A stretch of DNA of 64,000 nt from Microbacteriaceae bacterium. Lineage in GTDB: Bacteria; Actinomycetota; Actinomycetes; Actinomycetales; Microbacteriaceae. The translations under genes were made by a program, and so were the position numbers. The notes under the pieces are model-generated. The model saw only the letters and a list, made by a program, of their open reading frames with translations. It was not told the DNA's origin and searched no databases. Of this stretch, positions 25,277-33,784 are shown in pieces. Positions within the stretch are counted from its first letter, which is position 1. The number at the start of each line of letters is the position of its first letter. The stretch covers positions 186,001 through 250,000 of the forward strand of contig JAHBTA010000003.1 in NCBI GenBank assembly GCA_019638805.1. The letters are read 5' to 3'.

Positions 25277-26352
25277 GGGGTCGCCTCTCCGAGGTCGATG
25301 ACCGCGTCGGCGGCCCACCAGATCGATACCGCGCTCCCGGGCTCGCGCTCGACATCGCCCGCGCCCGCACGCACGACCAGCTCGCCCACCGCTGTCTCGA
25401 CGCTGTATTGAAGGGTGTGCCCCAGGTAGTTCAGCTCGGTGACCCTCCCGTGCAGGGCGTCCTTGCGGCCCGCCGGTCCGACCTCCATCCGCTCCGGCCG
25501 GACGGCGATCCGCCAGCGCTTCCCCGTCGAGGCGCTCGAGGGGACGTCCACCGGACTGCCGTCGACGACGCCGCTCACCCGCCCGCCGACCTTCCGGACC
25601 TCGACCTCGAACGCGTTGAGCTCGCCGACGAAGTCGGCGACGAACGGATCGGCGGGGGTGCCGTAGATCTCGCGCGGCGTTCCGACCTGGAGCAGACGGC
25701 CGTCGTTCATGATCCCGATGCGATCCGACATCAAGAGCGCTTCCTCCTGGTCGTGGGTGACGTAGACGAACGTCGTGCCGAGCCGCTCCTGGATCGACTT
25801 CAGCTCGAGCTGCATGCGCTTGCGCAGTTTGACGTCGAGAGCGCTCAGCGGCTCGTCGAGCAGAAGCGCACGTGGACGGTTCACCAGCGCGCGGGCGAGG
25901 GCGACGCGCTGCTGCTGTCCGCCCGAGAGCTGATCGGCCCGGCGGTCGGCGAAGGCGCCGACCCCGACCGTCTCGAGCATCTCGTCGACGCGGTCGTCGA
26001 TCTCGGCGCGCGGCACCCGCCTCACCTTGAGCCCGTAGCCGACATTGCGGCGCACCGTCATATGCGGGAAGAGCTCGTACTTCTGGAAGACCAGGTTCAC
26101 CTGGCGCCGGTGGGCCGGGACCTCGGTCACATCGTGGCCGTCGAGCCGGATGCTCCCCGCGTCGGGGAACTCGAACCCGGCCATCATTCGCAGCGTCGTG
26201 GTCTTGCCGCAGCCCGACGGGCCGAGCAGCGAGAAGAACTCGCCCTGCGCGATCGTCAGGTCGAGGTGGCGCACCGCGGGCGCTTGCCCATAGGCCTTCT
26301 CGATTCCGACGAGCTCGATCGCGGGGCTCGTGCTGTCCGGGGTGGCACTCAC
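25273..26352 (-). CDS. Polyamine-type ABC importer ATPase (PotA-like)
   Basis: 359-aa ATPase. Walker A GPSGCGKTTTLR, Q-loop VFQKYELFPHMTV, signature [15 protein letters not shown], Walker B ALLLDEPLSALD, H-loop YVTHDQEEAL, then a C-terminal TOBE-like regulatory domain (IAVRPERMEV). This is the PotA/FbpC/CUT2 layout of importers for polyamines, opines, phosphonates or amino sugars. GTG start at 26352 overlaps the permease stop; RidA follows by the same 4-base overlap. Confidence 0.9.
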   Translation of the reverse strand: MSATPDSTSPAIELVGIEKAYGQAPAVRHLDLTIAQGEFFSLLGPSGCGKTTTLRMMAGFEFPDAGSIRLDGHDVTEVPAHRRQVNLVFQKYELFPHMTVRRNVGYGLKVRRVPRAEIDDRVDEMLETVGVGAFADRRADQLSGGQQQRVALARALVNRPRALLLDEPLSALDVKLRKRMQLELKSIQERLGTTFVYVTHDQEEALLMSDRIGIMNDGRLLQVGTPREIYGTPADPFVADFVGELNAFEVEVRKVGGRVSGVVDGSPVDVPSSASTGKRWRIAVRPERMEVGPAGRKDALHGRVTELNYLGHTLQYSVETAVGELVVRAGAGDVEREPGSAVSIWWAADAVIDLGEATP

Positions 26353-27143
26353 AGGGATTCCTTCGAGGTTCGACGGGCGGAGATGAAGGCGAGGGCGGAG
26401 GTGACCACGAGCAGAACCGTGCCGATGGCGTTGATCGACGGGTCCAGCTTGATGTTGATCCGCCCGTACATGATCAGCGGCAGCGTCTTGTCCTGTCCCG
26501 CGGTGAAGAACGCCACGATGAACTCGTCCGCCGAGAGGGCCATCGCCAGGAGCATCGATCCGAGCACCGCCGGAAGGATGATCGGCAGGGTGATGGTGCG
26601 GAAGGCGTGGAAAGCTCCCGCCCCGAGATCGCGTGCCGCCTCGATGAGCGAGAATCTGAACCGATCGAGGGTTGCCGAGATCACCAGCAGCACGAAGGGC
26701 AGCGACTGGATGATCTGCCCGGCGATGGTGGCGCCCAACGAGAATCCGACCCCGAGCTCCCGGTAGTACACCGCGAGGCCGATGGCGAACAGCAGGGCGG
26801 GGAACGACATCGGGATCATCGCGAAGAACATCACCGCGCCCTTGGTGCGCGAACTGAGCCCGACGATGCCGAGGCCGGCGAGGGTTCCGAGGATCGCGGT
26901 CACCAGACCGGTGGTCACGGCGGCGATGGCCGACCGTCCCATCGCGCGGACCACCTCGACGTCGGTGAAGATCTCCTCGTACCAGCGGAGCGAGAAGCCC
27001 TGGAACGGGAAGGCCATCCGCGGACTGGAGTGGAACGAGAAGAGCACGACGATCGCCAGCGGGGCGAACAGGAAGAGGAGCACCGCGCCGACGTAGAGGA
27101 TCGACGGCCACGGGACGCGGCGCCAGCGCGCGAGCCGCCTCAT
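26349..27143 (-). CDS. Polyamine-type ABC importer permease (PotC-like)
   Basis: 264-aa permease with about six helices: starts MRRLARWRRVPWPSILYVG, EAA loop IEAARDLGAGAFHAFRTITLPII, ending after the helix INAIGTVLLVVTSALAFIS. The sequence LSFHSSPRMAFPFQGFSLRWYEEIF-like first periplasmic loop is typical of PotC. ATGA overlap with the partner permease. Works with the PotB-like protein as a heterodimer. Confidence 0.9.
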   Translation of the reverse strand: MRRLARWRRVPWPSILYVGAVLLFLFAPLAIVVLFSFHSSPRMAFPFQGFSLRWYEEIFTDVEVVRAMGRSAIAAVTTGLVTAILGTLAGLGIVGLSSRTKGAVMFFAMIPMSFPALLFAIGLAVYYRELGVGFSLGATIAGQIIQSLPFVLLVISATLDRFRFSLIEAARDLGAGAFHAFRTITLPIILPAVLGSMLLAMALSADEFIVAFFTAGQDKTLPLIMYGRINIKLDPSINAIGTVLLVVTSALAFISARRTSKESL

Positions 27144-27985
27144 CGCACCCACCTCCGCACGACGGTGAAGAGCGCCCCGAGCAGGACGGCCAGCACCACG
27201 ACCAGAGTCACCGCGAGCGCCGCCCCGAGCGGCCAGTCGAATCCGGCGCCGAACTGGTAGGCGATCCGGTTGCCGATCATCTGGTCCTCGGTGCCGCCCA
27301 GCAATTGCGGCGTCAGCCACTCGGCGGCCGTCGCGATGAAGGTGAACACGAACGCCACCGTGACCCCCCGCAGCGCCAGCGGCAGCACGATCTTGCCCGC
27401 CGCCCCGAGCCGGGAGGAGCCGAGATCCTGCGCCGCCTCGATCTGACCCGGCCCGACGTTCTGCATCGCGGCGTAGATCGGCAGGATTCCGAGCGGGAGG
27501 TAGAAGTTGATCATGGCGATGATGATGGCGAACTCCCCGTTGCGCAGCAGATCGAGCGGCTCGGCGATGATCCCCGTCGACATGAGGGCCGAGTTCGCGA
27601 TGCCCTCGGTGCCGAAGATGCTGCGCCAGGCGTAGATGCGCACCAGGTACCCGCCGAACATGCTGACCAGCACGAAGAAGTACAGCAGGGAACGGTGGGC
27701 GCGAAGCGTGTACGTGATGACGTACGAGTAGAAGAACGCGACCACGGCGATCACCGCGGCGGTGATCGCCGAGATCCGGAGGGTGCGGATGAAGTAGGTG
27801 CGATACACCTCGCTCGTCCACGCCGTGACGTAGTTGTCGAGCGTGAACTCGGGGACGAAGTCGAAGTTCTCCGTCGTGTAGAAGCTGTAGGCGACCAGTA
27901 CCAGCAGTGGCGCGCCGAAGAGGGCCGAGTAGTACACCGATGCCGGAGCCAGCTGCAGGGCAGCCACGATTCGGTTCGGTTTCAC
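27140..27985 (-). CDS. Polyamine-type ABC importer permease (PotB-like)
   Basis: 281-aa permease. N-terminal helix after MKPNRIVAALQL, PotB-like first loop NFDFVPEFTLDNYV, EAA loop IEAAQDLGSSRLGAAGKIVLPLA, about six helices. GTG start at 27985, 35 bases after the binding-protein stop. Same operon as the binding protein, PotC, PotA and RidA. Confidence 0.9.
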   Translation of the reverse strand: MKPNRIVAALQLAPASVYYSALFGAPLLVLVAYSFYTTENFDFVPEFTLDNYVTAWTSEVYRTYFIRTLRISAITAAVIAVVAFFYSYVITYTLRAHRSLLYFFVLVSMFGGYLVRIYAWRSIFGTEGIANSALMSTGIIAEPLDLLRNGEFAIIIAMINFYLPLGILPIYAAMQNVGPGQIEAAQDLGSSRLGAAGKIVLPLALRGVTVAFVFTFIATAAEWLTPQLLGGTEDQMIGNRIAYQFGAGFDWPLGAALAVTLVVVLAVLLGALFTVVRRWVR

Positions 27986-28020
27986 TCGGCCCTCTTCTCA
28001 GTGCGCAAACGGGGGTGAGA

Positions 28021-29169
28021 TCAGCTACCGGAGGTGATCTGCTCCCAGGCGTCGAGCCAATCCTGGTAGCTAGTCATCCCATCCGGCACATCCTCCTGCG
28101 GGATCATCGGCCCGAAGACGTTGGTCGTCGGGTCCATGACGGAGGACTCGTAGTCGTACACGTCCGCGGGCCCACCCGCCGTCGCCTCGATCGCCTGGGT
28201 GTTGACGACACCCGAGATGAGGTTCTCGGCGATCTGCACCTGAGCGTCCACGCCGATCATCTGGTCGATGTAGAGCGCCGCGCACTCCGCGTTCTGCGCG
28301 GTGGTCGGGATGGCGATCGCATCCCACCAGCCCGTGCGACCCTCATCGAAGTAGCCCCAGTCGAGCGTCACTCCGCGTTCCGCAGCCGCGGCGACCTGCG
28401 CCTGCCAGCCGTTGATCACGAGGTCGACGTCGCCAGAGACCATGCGGTCCGTGGCGTCCTGGTAGTTCGTGGCGAAGGCGGCGGCGTTCTGCACCAGCGT
28501 CTTCGCTGTGGCGGCCACCTCCTCGAGCTCCTCCGGCGTGAGGTTCGGCGAGTCGAATCCGAGCGCGTTGCCGATGAAGTAGAACGAGCGACCGGGCGAG
28601 TTGAACAGCACGAAGCGGTCCTTCCACTCCGGCTTGGTCAGGTCCAGGATCGACAGGCGGTCGTCCACGATCTCGGCCTTGTCCGGGCGGTAGACGAACG
28701 GTCCGTCACCCCAGGCGATCGGCGCACCGTAGATCACGCCATCGGCATCGCGGATGTTGGAGGACTCGGCCATGCCGGGCACCATATCGGCCCAGTTGCC
28801 GAGGCGCTCGGTGGGAAGCGCCTGGAAGATCCCGCCCTCGACCATGCGCTGTGCGTCGTCCTTGGTCATGGTCGCCAGATCGAACTGCTGACCGGACTTG
28901 ATGGCGGCGATCAGCTGCGACATGTCCGCGGTGGACGTCGTCTGCAGCGTCATGTCGTGCTCGGCCCGCCAGTCGGCGAGCTCCTTGTCGCCCTGCTCGC
29001 CATCGAGCCCGATGAAGCTGAGCGTGACGCCGTCGCAGGCGGTGGGATCGATCGGGCCGGAGCCCGTCGGGGTCTCTCCGCCGCCGCCACCGCCGGTGCA
29101 GCCGGCGAGGACGGTGGTGAGGGTGAGTGCTGCGGCGATCGCGCCGCCGCGGATGACACGGTGAGACAT
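28021..29169 (-). CDS. PotD-like solute-binding lipoprotein
   Basis: 382-aa extracytoplasmic binding protein. Signal peptide with lipobox VLAGC and a Gly-rich linker. The mature part carries LSFIGLDGEQ, FDLATMTKDDAQRMVEGG, GVIYGAPIAWGDGPFVYRPD, WKDRFVLFNSPGRSF and INGWQAQVAAAAERG, typical of family 1 polyamine/iron-type binding proteins. Ligand not deducible; the PotD acidic ligand residues cannot be mapped with confidence. First gene of the import operon, with AAGGAG before the ATG and operator site A within its promoter. Confidence 0.88.
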   Translation of the reverse strand: MSHRVIRGGAIAAALTLTTVLAGCTGGGGGGETPTGSGPIDPTACDGVTLSFIGLDGEQGDKELADWRAEHDMTLQTTSTADMSQLIAAIKSGQQFDLATMTKDDAQRMVEGGIFQALPTERLGNWADMVPGMAESSNIRDADGVIYGAPIAWGDGPFVYRPDKAEIVDDRLSILDLTKPEWKDRFVLFNSPGRSFYFIGNALGFDSPNLTPEELEEVAATAKTLVQNAAAFATNYQDATDRMVSGDVDLVINGWQAQVAAAAERGVTLDWGYFDEGRTGWWDAIAIPTTAQNAECAALYIDQMIGVDAQVQIAENLISGVVNTQAIEATAGGPADVYDYESSVMDPTTNVFGPMIPQEDVPDGMTSYQDWLDAWEQITSGS

Positions 29170-29206
29170 TGACTCTCCTTGGGGTGAAGGGGACGATGCT
29201 ACTCAG

Positions 29207-29235
29207 AGCCTAGGACCTAAGTACTAAGCTGTCAA
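29207..29235 (-). promoter_or_regulatory. Import-operon promoter with operator site A in the spacer
   Basis: Minus strand: -35 TTGACA (29230-29235, perfect consensus), 17-base spacer, -10 TAGGCT (29207-29212). The spacer contains CTTAGTACTTAGGTCC (29228 down to 29213), the same motif as sites B, C and D. A repressor bound here would block RNA polymerase. Confidence 0.8.
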
Positions 29236-29253
29236 CGCGAGCACGGCGGCGGC

Positions 29254-30231
29254 TCATCCGACGGCCTCGACCGCACCGGAACGCAGGGAGCGCGATGCCG
29301 CCTCGATCACCGCGAGGCAGCCGTCGACCGTGTGCGCGGCCGCACGCGGTGATGCTCCGCCCCGTGCCGCCGTCGCGAAGTCGGCCAGCTGGGCACGGAA
29401 GCCCTCCGCGAGCACGGCGCTCTCGTCCGCGGAGTAGATGCTTCGTCCGTCGAGCGCGAGCGACCGATAGCCGGAGAACAGCAGCGTTCCCGCTCGGCCG
29501 ACGACGAGCAGATCGTGCAGCGGCTCGCGACTGGAGAACGACTGGTTGAGCGCGATCCGGCCGCCGTTCGACAGGTCCCCGAGCAGGTTGATGCTGTCGA
29601 GGCCGTCGAATCCGGGGACTCCCGATCCCCCGCGGCACAGCACCCGGGTCACGCGCACCCCCAGCAGGTCCAGGACGAGATCGATCGAGTGCGAGCCCCA
29701 GTGGTGCAGGAGGAAGTCGTCGGTGTCCGACCACCAGGGCGCGGCGGCCGCGCGATGCTCGACCCGGCGCTCGACGATCTGCTCGACCTCGCCGATCGCG
29801 CCCGAGTCCAGCAGGGTCCTCGCCGCGCTCACCGTCGGGAGGAATCGCACGACCTGTCCGCTGACGAGCACCCGGCCGACGCCCTCCGCGCGTGCCACGA
29901 GAGAGCGCAGCTCCTGGCGCGAAGGGGCCACCGGCTTCTCGATCATGGCGTGCAGCCCGGCGTCCAGGGCCTCCGCGCCGATCCGGGTGTGGGTGGCGGT
30001 CGGGGTCGCGATGATCGCCGCGTCGGCCGGCGCCGAGGCGAGGGCGGCGGCGAGGTCGGGCGCGACGACGACCGGCCGGTCCCTCGCCAGCGCGGCCGCC
30101 GCGCCCAGATCGGGGTCGGCGACCGCCGCCAGCTCGACATCGGGCACCGCGTCGATCGCCCGGACATGGTCGGCCGCGATCCTCCCGGCGCCCACCAGGA
30201 CGACCCGGAGCGGCCCGGAGCGGTCAGGCAC
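29254..30231 (-). CDS. Gfo/Idh/MocA-family oxidoreductase
   Basis: 325-aa NAD(P)-dependent oxidoreductase. Rossmann motif VVLVGAGRIAADHVRAI, ATPTATH, the EKP motif in AMIEKPVAPSRQEL, and a C-terminal beta-sheet domain (DDFLLHHWGSHSIDLVLDLLG with the catalytic-type His). The family oxidises sugars, inositols, amino sugars and their acids. Third gene of the operon starting at the class V PLP gene (8-base overlap with the amidohydrolase). Substrate not predictable; a cyclitol or sugar-like intermediate is inferred. Confidence 0.87.
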   Translation of the reverse strand: MPDRSGPLRVVLVGAGRIAADHVRAIDAVPDVELAAVADPDLGAAAALARDRPVVVAPDLAAALASAPADAAIIATPTATHTRIGAEALDAGLHAMIEKPVAPSRQELRSLVARAEGVGRVLVSGQVVRFLPTVSAARTLLDSGAIGEVEQIVERRVEHRAAAAPWWSDTDDFLLHHWGSHSIDLVLDLLGVRVTRVLCRGGSGVPGFDGLDSINLLGDLSNGGRIALNQSFSSREPLHDLLVVGRAGTLLFSGYRSLALDGRSIYSADESAVLAEGFRAQLADFATAARGGASPRAAAHTVDGCLAVIEAASRSLRSGAVEAVG

Positions 30232-31669
30232 GCAGCATCCCGTCCCGGCGCGGGAGGTACCCGGTCCGGGCGACCATCGCCCGTGCAGCCGTCTCGACGG
30301 CGGCGAGCGCCTCCGGTTCGTCGACGCCCGTGAGCCGACCGTCGCGCAGGACGACCCGCCCGTCGATCACCACCGAGCGCACCGTCCGGGAGCCCGCCGC
30401 GTAGACCAGATTCCGCACCGGGTCGAAGGCGGGAGCCGACTCGGGGCGATCCGCGGAGTGGATCACGAGATCGGCGCGCTTCCCCGGCTCCAGCGAGCCG
30501 ATACGATCGCCGAGCCCGGCGGCGCGCGCGCCGCCGATGGTCGCGATCCGGAGGGCGTCGACGGCCCCGAGAGCCGCGCGATCCCCCTCGATGGTGCGGC
30601 TCAGCAGGATCGCGAGCTGAGCCTGCCTGAACAGATCGAAGACGTTCGACCAGTTGCTCGAGTCCGAGCCGAGGCCGACCGATCCGCCGGCCCGCCAGAA
30701 CCGCGCGTGCCTGCTCGACAGCACGACCGAGTGACCCCAGATCATCGAGGCGGCGGGCGCCCAGGACAGCCCCGCCCCGGTGGTCAGCAGAGCATCCGTC
30801 TCACGATCCGAGAGCACGTTGGCATGGCTGAGCAGGAGCGACTCGTCCAGAACGCCGAGCGCCTCGAGCCCGAGCACCGGGTCGGTGCCGAACATCCGGG
30901 AGACCGCCTCGTGATCCGACTCCTCGTAGGCGTGGTGCATGTTGAGGATCGCCCCGTGCCTCACCGCGAGCTCATGACAGTGCCCGATGAGCTCCGGGCT
31001 CGCGGTTCCCAGCCCCCGCAGAGCGATATGACCGGTCACGAGCGCATCGGGGTCGGCATTGCGCCAGAGCTGACCGCCGGCCACCTGCAGAGCCTGGTCG
31101 AGGTCCTGCGGCTCGCGGGAGGCGCGCGCGGTGCTCACGGTCGATCCGGCGCGCATGTCCCAGATGAATCCATCCGGCTGATCCATCAGGAACGCGTCGG
31201 CCAGGACCGCACGGATACCCACCCCCGTGGCCGCCCGCGCGGCGGCATCGGGTGCGAAGACCGAACCGGCCTCGACGAAGCAGGTGGTGCCGTTGCGCAC
31301 CATCTCGATCGCCGCCAGCTGGACCGCGAGGAACTCCTCCTCCTCGGTGACGGTGTCCAGATAGGCCCGGGTGAAGCCGGGGAAGACCTCGTCCTCGGGG
31401 ACGTCGTCCGCGAAGATCCCGCGGTACAGGTGGTAGGCGGGATGCACGTGCGTCTCGACCAGCCCGGGGTGCACGGGCGCGCCCGCCGCGTCGATCTCAT
31501 GGTCGGCGGCGAAGCGGCGCGAGAGCTCGGCGTCGTCCCCGATCGCGACGATGTCGCGACCGCGGATCGCCACCGCGCCGTCCGGGAGGACGCTGCCGCG
31601 GTCGTCCATCGTGATCAGGTAGCCATGGCGGATCAGCAGATCCGCCTCGAGACGCTCCTCGGCCGTCAC
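30224..31669 (-). CDS. TRZ/ATZ-type amidohydrolase (metal-dependent deaminase/hydrolase)
   Basis: 481-aa amidohydrolase-superfamily enzyme of the SsnA/MtaD/TrzN group. Metal ligands: H74 and H76 in GLVETHVHPAYHLYRG, His in ILNMHHAYEESDHE, His in LSHANVLSDRE and Asp in GLGSDSSNWSN. N- and C-terminal beta-sandwich segments are present (PDGAVAIRGRDIVAIGDD, LEPGKRADLVIHSADR). Members deaminate aromatic amines or hydrolyse C-N or C-Cl bonds of purines, triazines and related rings. GTGA overlap with the upstream class V gene. Substrate unknown. Confidence 0.87.
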   Translation of the reverse strand: MTAEERLEADLLIRHGYLITMDDRGSVLPDGAVAIRGRDIVAIGDDAELSRRFAADHEIDAAGAPVHPGLVETHVHPAYHLYRGIFADDVPEDEVFPGFTRAYLDTVTEEEEFLAVQLAAIEMVRNGTTCFVEAGSVFAPDAAARAATGVGIRAVLADAFLMDQPDGFIWDMRAGSTVSTARASREPQDLDQALQVAGGQLWRNADPDALVTGHIALRGLGTASPELIGHCHELAVRHGAILNMHHAYEESDHEAVSRMFGTDPVLGLEALGVLDESLLLSHANVLSDRETDALLTTGAGLSWAPAASMIWGHSVVLSSRHARFWRAGGSVGLGSDSSNWSNVFDLFRQAQLAILLSRTIEGDRAALGAVDALRIATIGGARAAGLGDRIGSLEPGKRADLVIHSADRPESAPAFDPVRNLVYAAGSRTVRSVVIDGRVVLRDGRLTGVDEPEALAAVETAARAMVARTGYLPRRDGMLRA

Positions 31670-32805
31670 GCGGCGTGTCCGTCCGGCACGGCCAGTCGTT
31701 CGACGAAGCGCTCGAGCTCCTCCGGCGTGTTGTAGATGTACGGGGATACCCGCAGCACGCCCTCCCGCCCCCAGACGTGGATGCCCTCGGAGGCGAGACG
31801 CGCCGCGACGGCATCGGCGTCGGGCGTCGGAATGGTCACGATCCCGACTCTACGGTCCGGTTCGACGGGGCCGTACGCGATGCCACGGGCGGCCAGCCCG
31901 GCGACGAGCACCTCGAGCAGTTCGGCCGTGCGCTCCGCCCGTGCCGCGAGCCCGAGGGTCTCGAGGAACCTCAGGCTCTCGAGCAGCACCGCGAGTCCGA
32001 GGTAGTTCGGCATCCCGTCCTCCAGGCGGCGAGCGTCCTCGTGCAGGCGATGCCGTCGCAGGCGCTCCGGGTCGAAGGCATCCGCCACGCCACGCCACCC
32101 GCGATAGGCCGGCACGCGGTCGGCCATGGTCCGCGGGTTGCGATGGATGACCGCCAGACCGTGAGGGCCGAGGAGCCACTTGTAGGTGCCGAAGACGAGG
32201 ACGTCGATGTCGTCCAGCGGCAGGTCCACGAGGCCGGCGGACTGGATGGCATCGACGATCAGCACCGGGCGACGCGGCCCGAGAAGGCGGCGGAGCTCCC
32301 CGATGTCGACCCGCCTCCCGGTGATGAAGCTCACCGAGCTCACGACGACGACGACCGTGCGCTCGTCGACGCGCTCCGCGAGCTCGCGCTCGCCGGCGGT
32401 CGCGATCCCCATCGCCGGGACCAGTCGCAGCTCGGCCCCGGCTTCGCGCAGCCGCTGGCCGGTCACGATCGCCGTGGGGAATTCGCTGTCGAGCATCACC
32501 ACGTTGCTCCCCTCCGGGATGTCGACGAGCCCGACCGCCGCATCGAGGGCGCGGCTAGTGGAAGAGACGAACGCGACATCGGCGGGATCGCCGCCGAGCA
32601 GGCGCGCGACCGCCTCGCGCGCCTGCGCCTCGATCGTCGCCAGCGCCGGTCGACCGAGCGCGCCGCGCTGCTTGGCCTCGGCGTATCGGGCGAAGGCGAC
32701 GTCGGCGTCGCGGGGCCACAGGCCCTCGGCGGAGGTGTTCAGGTAGGCACCGGGACCGTCCCAGCTGAAGTGCCCGCGGATGTCCTTCCATGCGAGTTCC
32801 GACAT
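31666..32805 (-). CDS. Class V PLP-dependent enzyme (aminotransferase/lyase/epimerase type)
   Basis: 379-aa fold-type I PLP enzyme. Seen: AYLNTSAEGLWP, FVSSTSRALDAAVG, LDSEFPTAIVT, VDAIQSAGLVDL with D185 and Q188, and the Schiff-base lysine K209 in VFGTYKWLLGPHG, plus a C-terminal domain ending IHVWGREGVLRVSPYIYN. It resembles isopenicillin-N-epimerase/selenocysteine-lyase-like proteins rather than NifS, as the catalytic Cys loop is absent. First gene of a three-gene operon divergent from kdgD, apparently leaderless. Could be a transaminase, C-N/C-S lyase or racemase. Confidence 0.85.
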   Translation of the reverse strand: MSELAWKDIRGHFSWDGPGAYLNTSAEGLWPRDADVAFARYAEAKQRGALGRPALATIEAQAREAVARLLGGDPADVAFVSSTSRALDAAVGLVDIPEGSNVVMLDSEFPTAIVTGQRLREAGAELRLVPAMGIATAGERELAERVDERTVVVVVSSVSFITGRRVDIGELRRLLGPRRPVLIVDAIQSAGLVDLPLDDIDVLVFGTYKWLLGPHGLAVIHRNPRTMADRVPAYRGWRGVADAFDPERLRRHRLHEDARRLEDGMPNYLGLAVLLESLRFLETLGLAARAERTAELLEVLVAGLAARGIAYGPVEPDRRVGIVTIPTPDADAVAARLASEGIHVWGREGVLRVSPYIYNTPEELERFVERLAVPDGHAA

Positions 32806-32811
32806 GCTGCT

Positions 32812-32843
32812 ACGGTATCAGAACTAAAGACTTAGGTCATTAG
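32812..32843. promoter_or_regulatory. Divergent promoter region with operator site B
   Basis: Plus strand CTAAAGACTTAGGTCATTAG (32824-32843) is site B of the island regulon. On the minus strand a TACCGT box (32812-32817) ends six bases before the class V gene's ATG, so site B covers its spacer and -35 region. The kdgD transcript starts from the same 58-base gap; its -10 box is not clear. Confidence 0.7.
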
Positions 32844-32863
32844 TAAGCGAAAGGACCTCTCCC

Positions 32864-33784
32864 ATGCCCCTCGACCCCACCGCCCTCGCGGCGCAGCTCG
32901 GCACCGGGCTGCTGTCGTTCCCCGTCACCCACTTCGATGACGACCTGGCCTTCGATCGAGCCGGGTACGAGGAGCATCTCGCCTGGATGGCCGGCCATCC
33001 CGTCGCGGGCCTGTTCGCCGCGGGGGGCACGGGCGAGTACTTCTCCCTCGGCCACGCCGAGGTCGCCCAGGTGGTGCGCACCGCGATCGCCGCCACCTCG
33101 GGGCGGGTGCCGATCCTCGCTCCGGCCGGCGGCTCCACCGTCGATGCCGTCGCCCAGGCGCGCGACGCCGAAGCGGCCGGAGCCGACGGCATCCTGCTCT
33201 TCCCCCCGTACCTCACCGAATCGACCGATGAGGGACTGGTCGCCCGCGCCCGCGCCGTCTGCGCGGCCACCGGCCTCGGGGTCGTCTACTACAACCGAGG
33301 CAACGGCACCCTGGGGGCACCGGCCGTCGTCCGCCTGGCCGAGGAGTGCCCGACCCTCATCGGGTTCAAGGACGGAGTCGGCAGCGTCGAGCTGATCACC
33401 CGGATCGTGACGCGGCTCGGGTCGCGGCTGGTCTACATCGGCGGGCTCCCCACCGCGGAGACTTTCGCGCTGCCCTACCTGCAGCTCGGGGTCACCACCT
33501 ACTCCTCCGCGATGTTCAACTTCGTGCCGGAGTTCGCGCTGCGCTTCTACGACAGCGTCCGCGCACTCGACACCGCCGCGGTCGCTCGACTGCTCGACGC
33601 CTTCGTGCTGCCCTATCTGGACATCCGCGACCGCCACCCGGCGACCGCCGTCTCGATCGTCAAGGGGGGTTTGCGCGCCATCGGCCGCCCGGCTGGGAGC
33701 GTGCGGCCGCCACTGATCGACCTGCCCGAGGGGGATGTCGCCGACCTCGGCCGCCTGATCGCGGGAATCGAGGAGCTCCGATGA
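32864..33784 (+). CDS. kdgD: 5-dehydro-4-deoxyglucarate dehydratase (KdgD)
   Basis: 306-aa DHDPS-superfamily enzyme, predicted to dehydrate and decarboxylate 5-keto-4-deoxy-glucarate to 2,5-dioxopentanoate (alpha-ketoglutarate semialdehyde). KdgD hallmarks: LLSFPVTHFDDDLAFD, GLFAAGGTGEYFSL, FPPYLTEST, VYYNRGNGTL with Tyr near 143, Schiff-base K169 in LIGFKDGVGSVEL, GGLPTAETFALPY, and TYSSAMFNFVPEFAL. These separate it from Pyr4H2C deaminase and DapA. AAAGGA lies 9 bases before the ATG. Coupled by ATGA to the aldehyde dehydrogenase, the next step. Confidence 0.88.
   Translation: MPLDPTALAAQLGTGLLSFPVTHFDDDLAFDRAGYEEHLAWMAGHPVAGLFAAGGTGEYFSLGHAEVAQVVRTAIAATSGRVPILAPAGGSTVDAVAQARDAEAAGADGILLFPPYLTESTDEGLVARARAVCAATGLGVVYYNRGNGTLGAPAVVRLAEECPTLIGFKDGVGSVELITRIVTRLGSRLVYIGGLPTAETFALPYLQLGVTTYSSAMFNFVPEFALRFYDSVRALDTAAVARLLDAFVLPYLDIRDRHPATAVSIVKGGLRAIGRPAGSVRPPLIDLPEGDVADLGRLIAGIEELR

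Noticed and set aside
25273-29169. Dedicated spermidine/putrescine importer
   Set aside because: Family resemblance only; the same ATPase-permease type imports opines, phosphonates and amino sugars, and no polyamine-catabolic gene accompanies it.
31666-32805. Second NifS-type cysteine desulfurase
   Set aside because: The Cys loop seen in the 16199-17374 protein is missing; only the class V fold and PLP lysine are shared.
32864-33784. DapA (dihydrodipicolinate synthase) or hydroxyproline-pathway deaminase
   Set aside because: FPVTHFD, FAAGGTGEYFSL and TYSSAMFNF follow KdgD, not DapA. The hydroxyproline alternative remains weaker because no proline racemase or D-Hyp oxidase is nearby.
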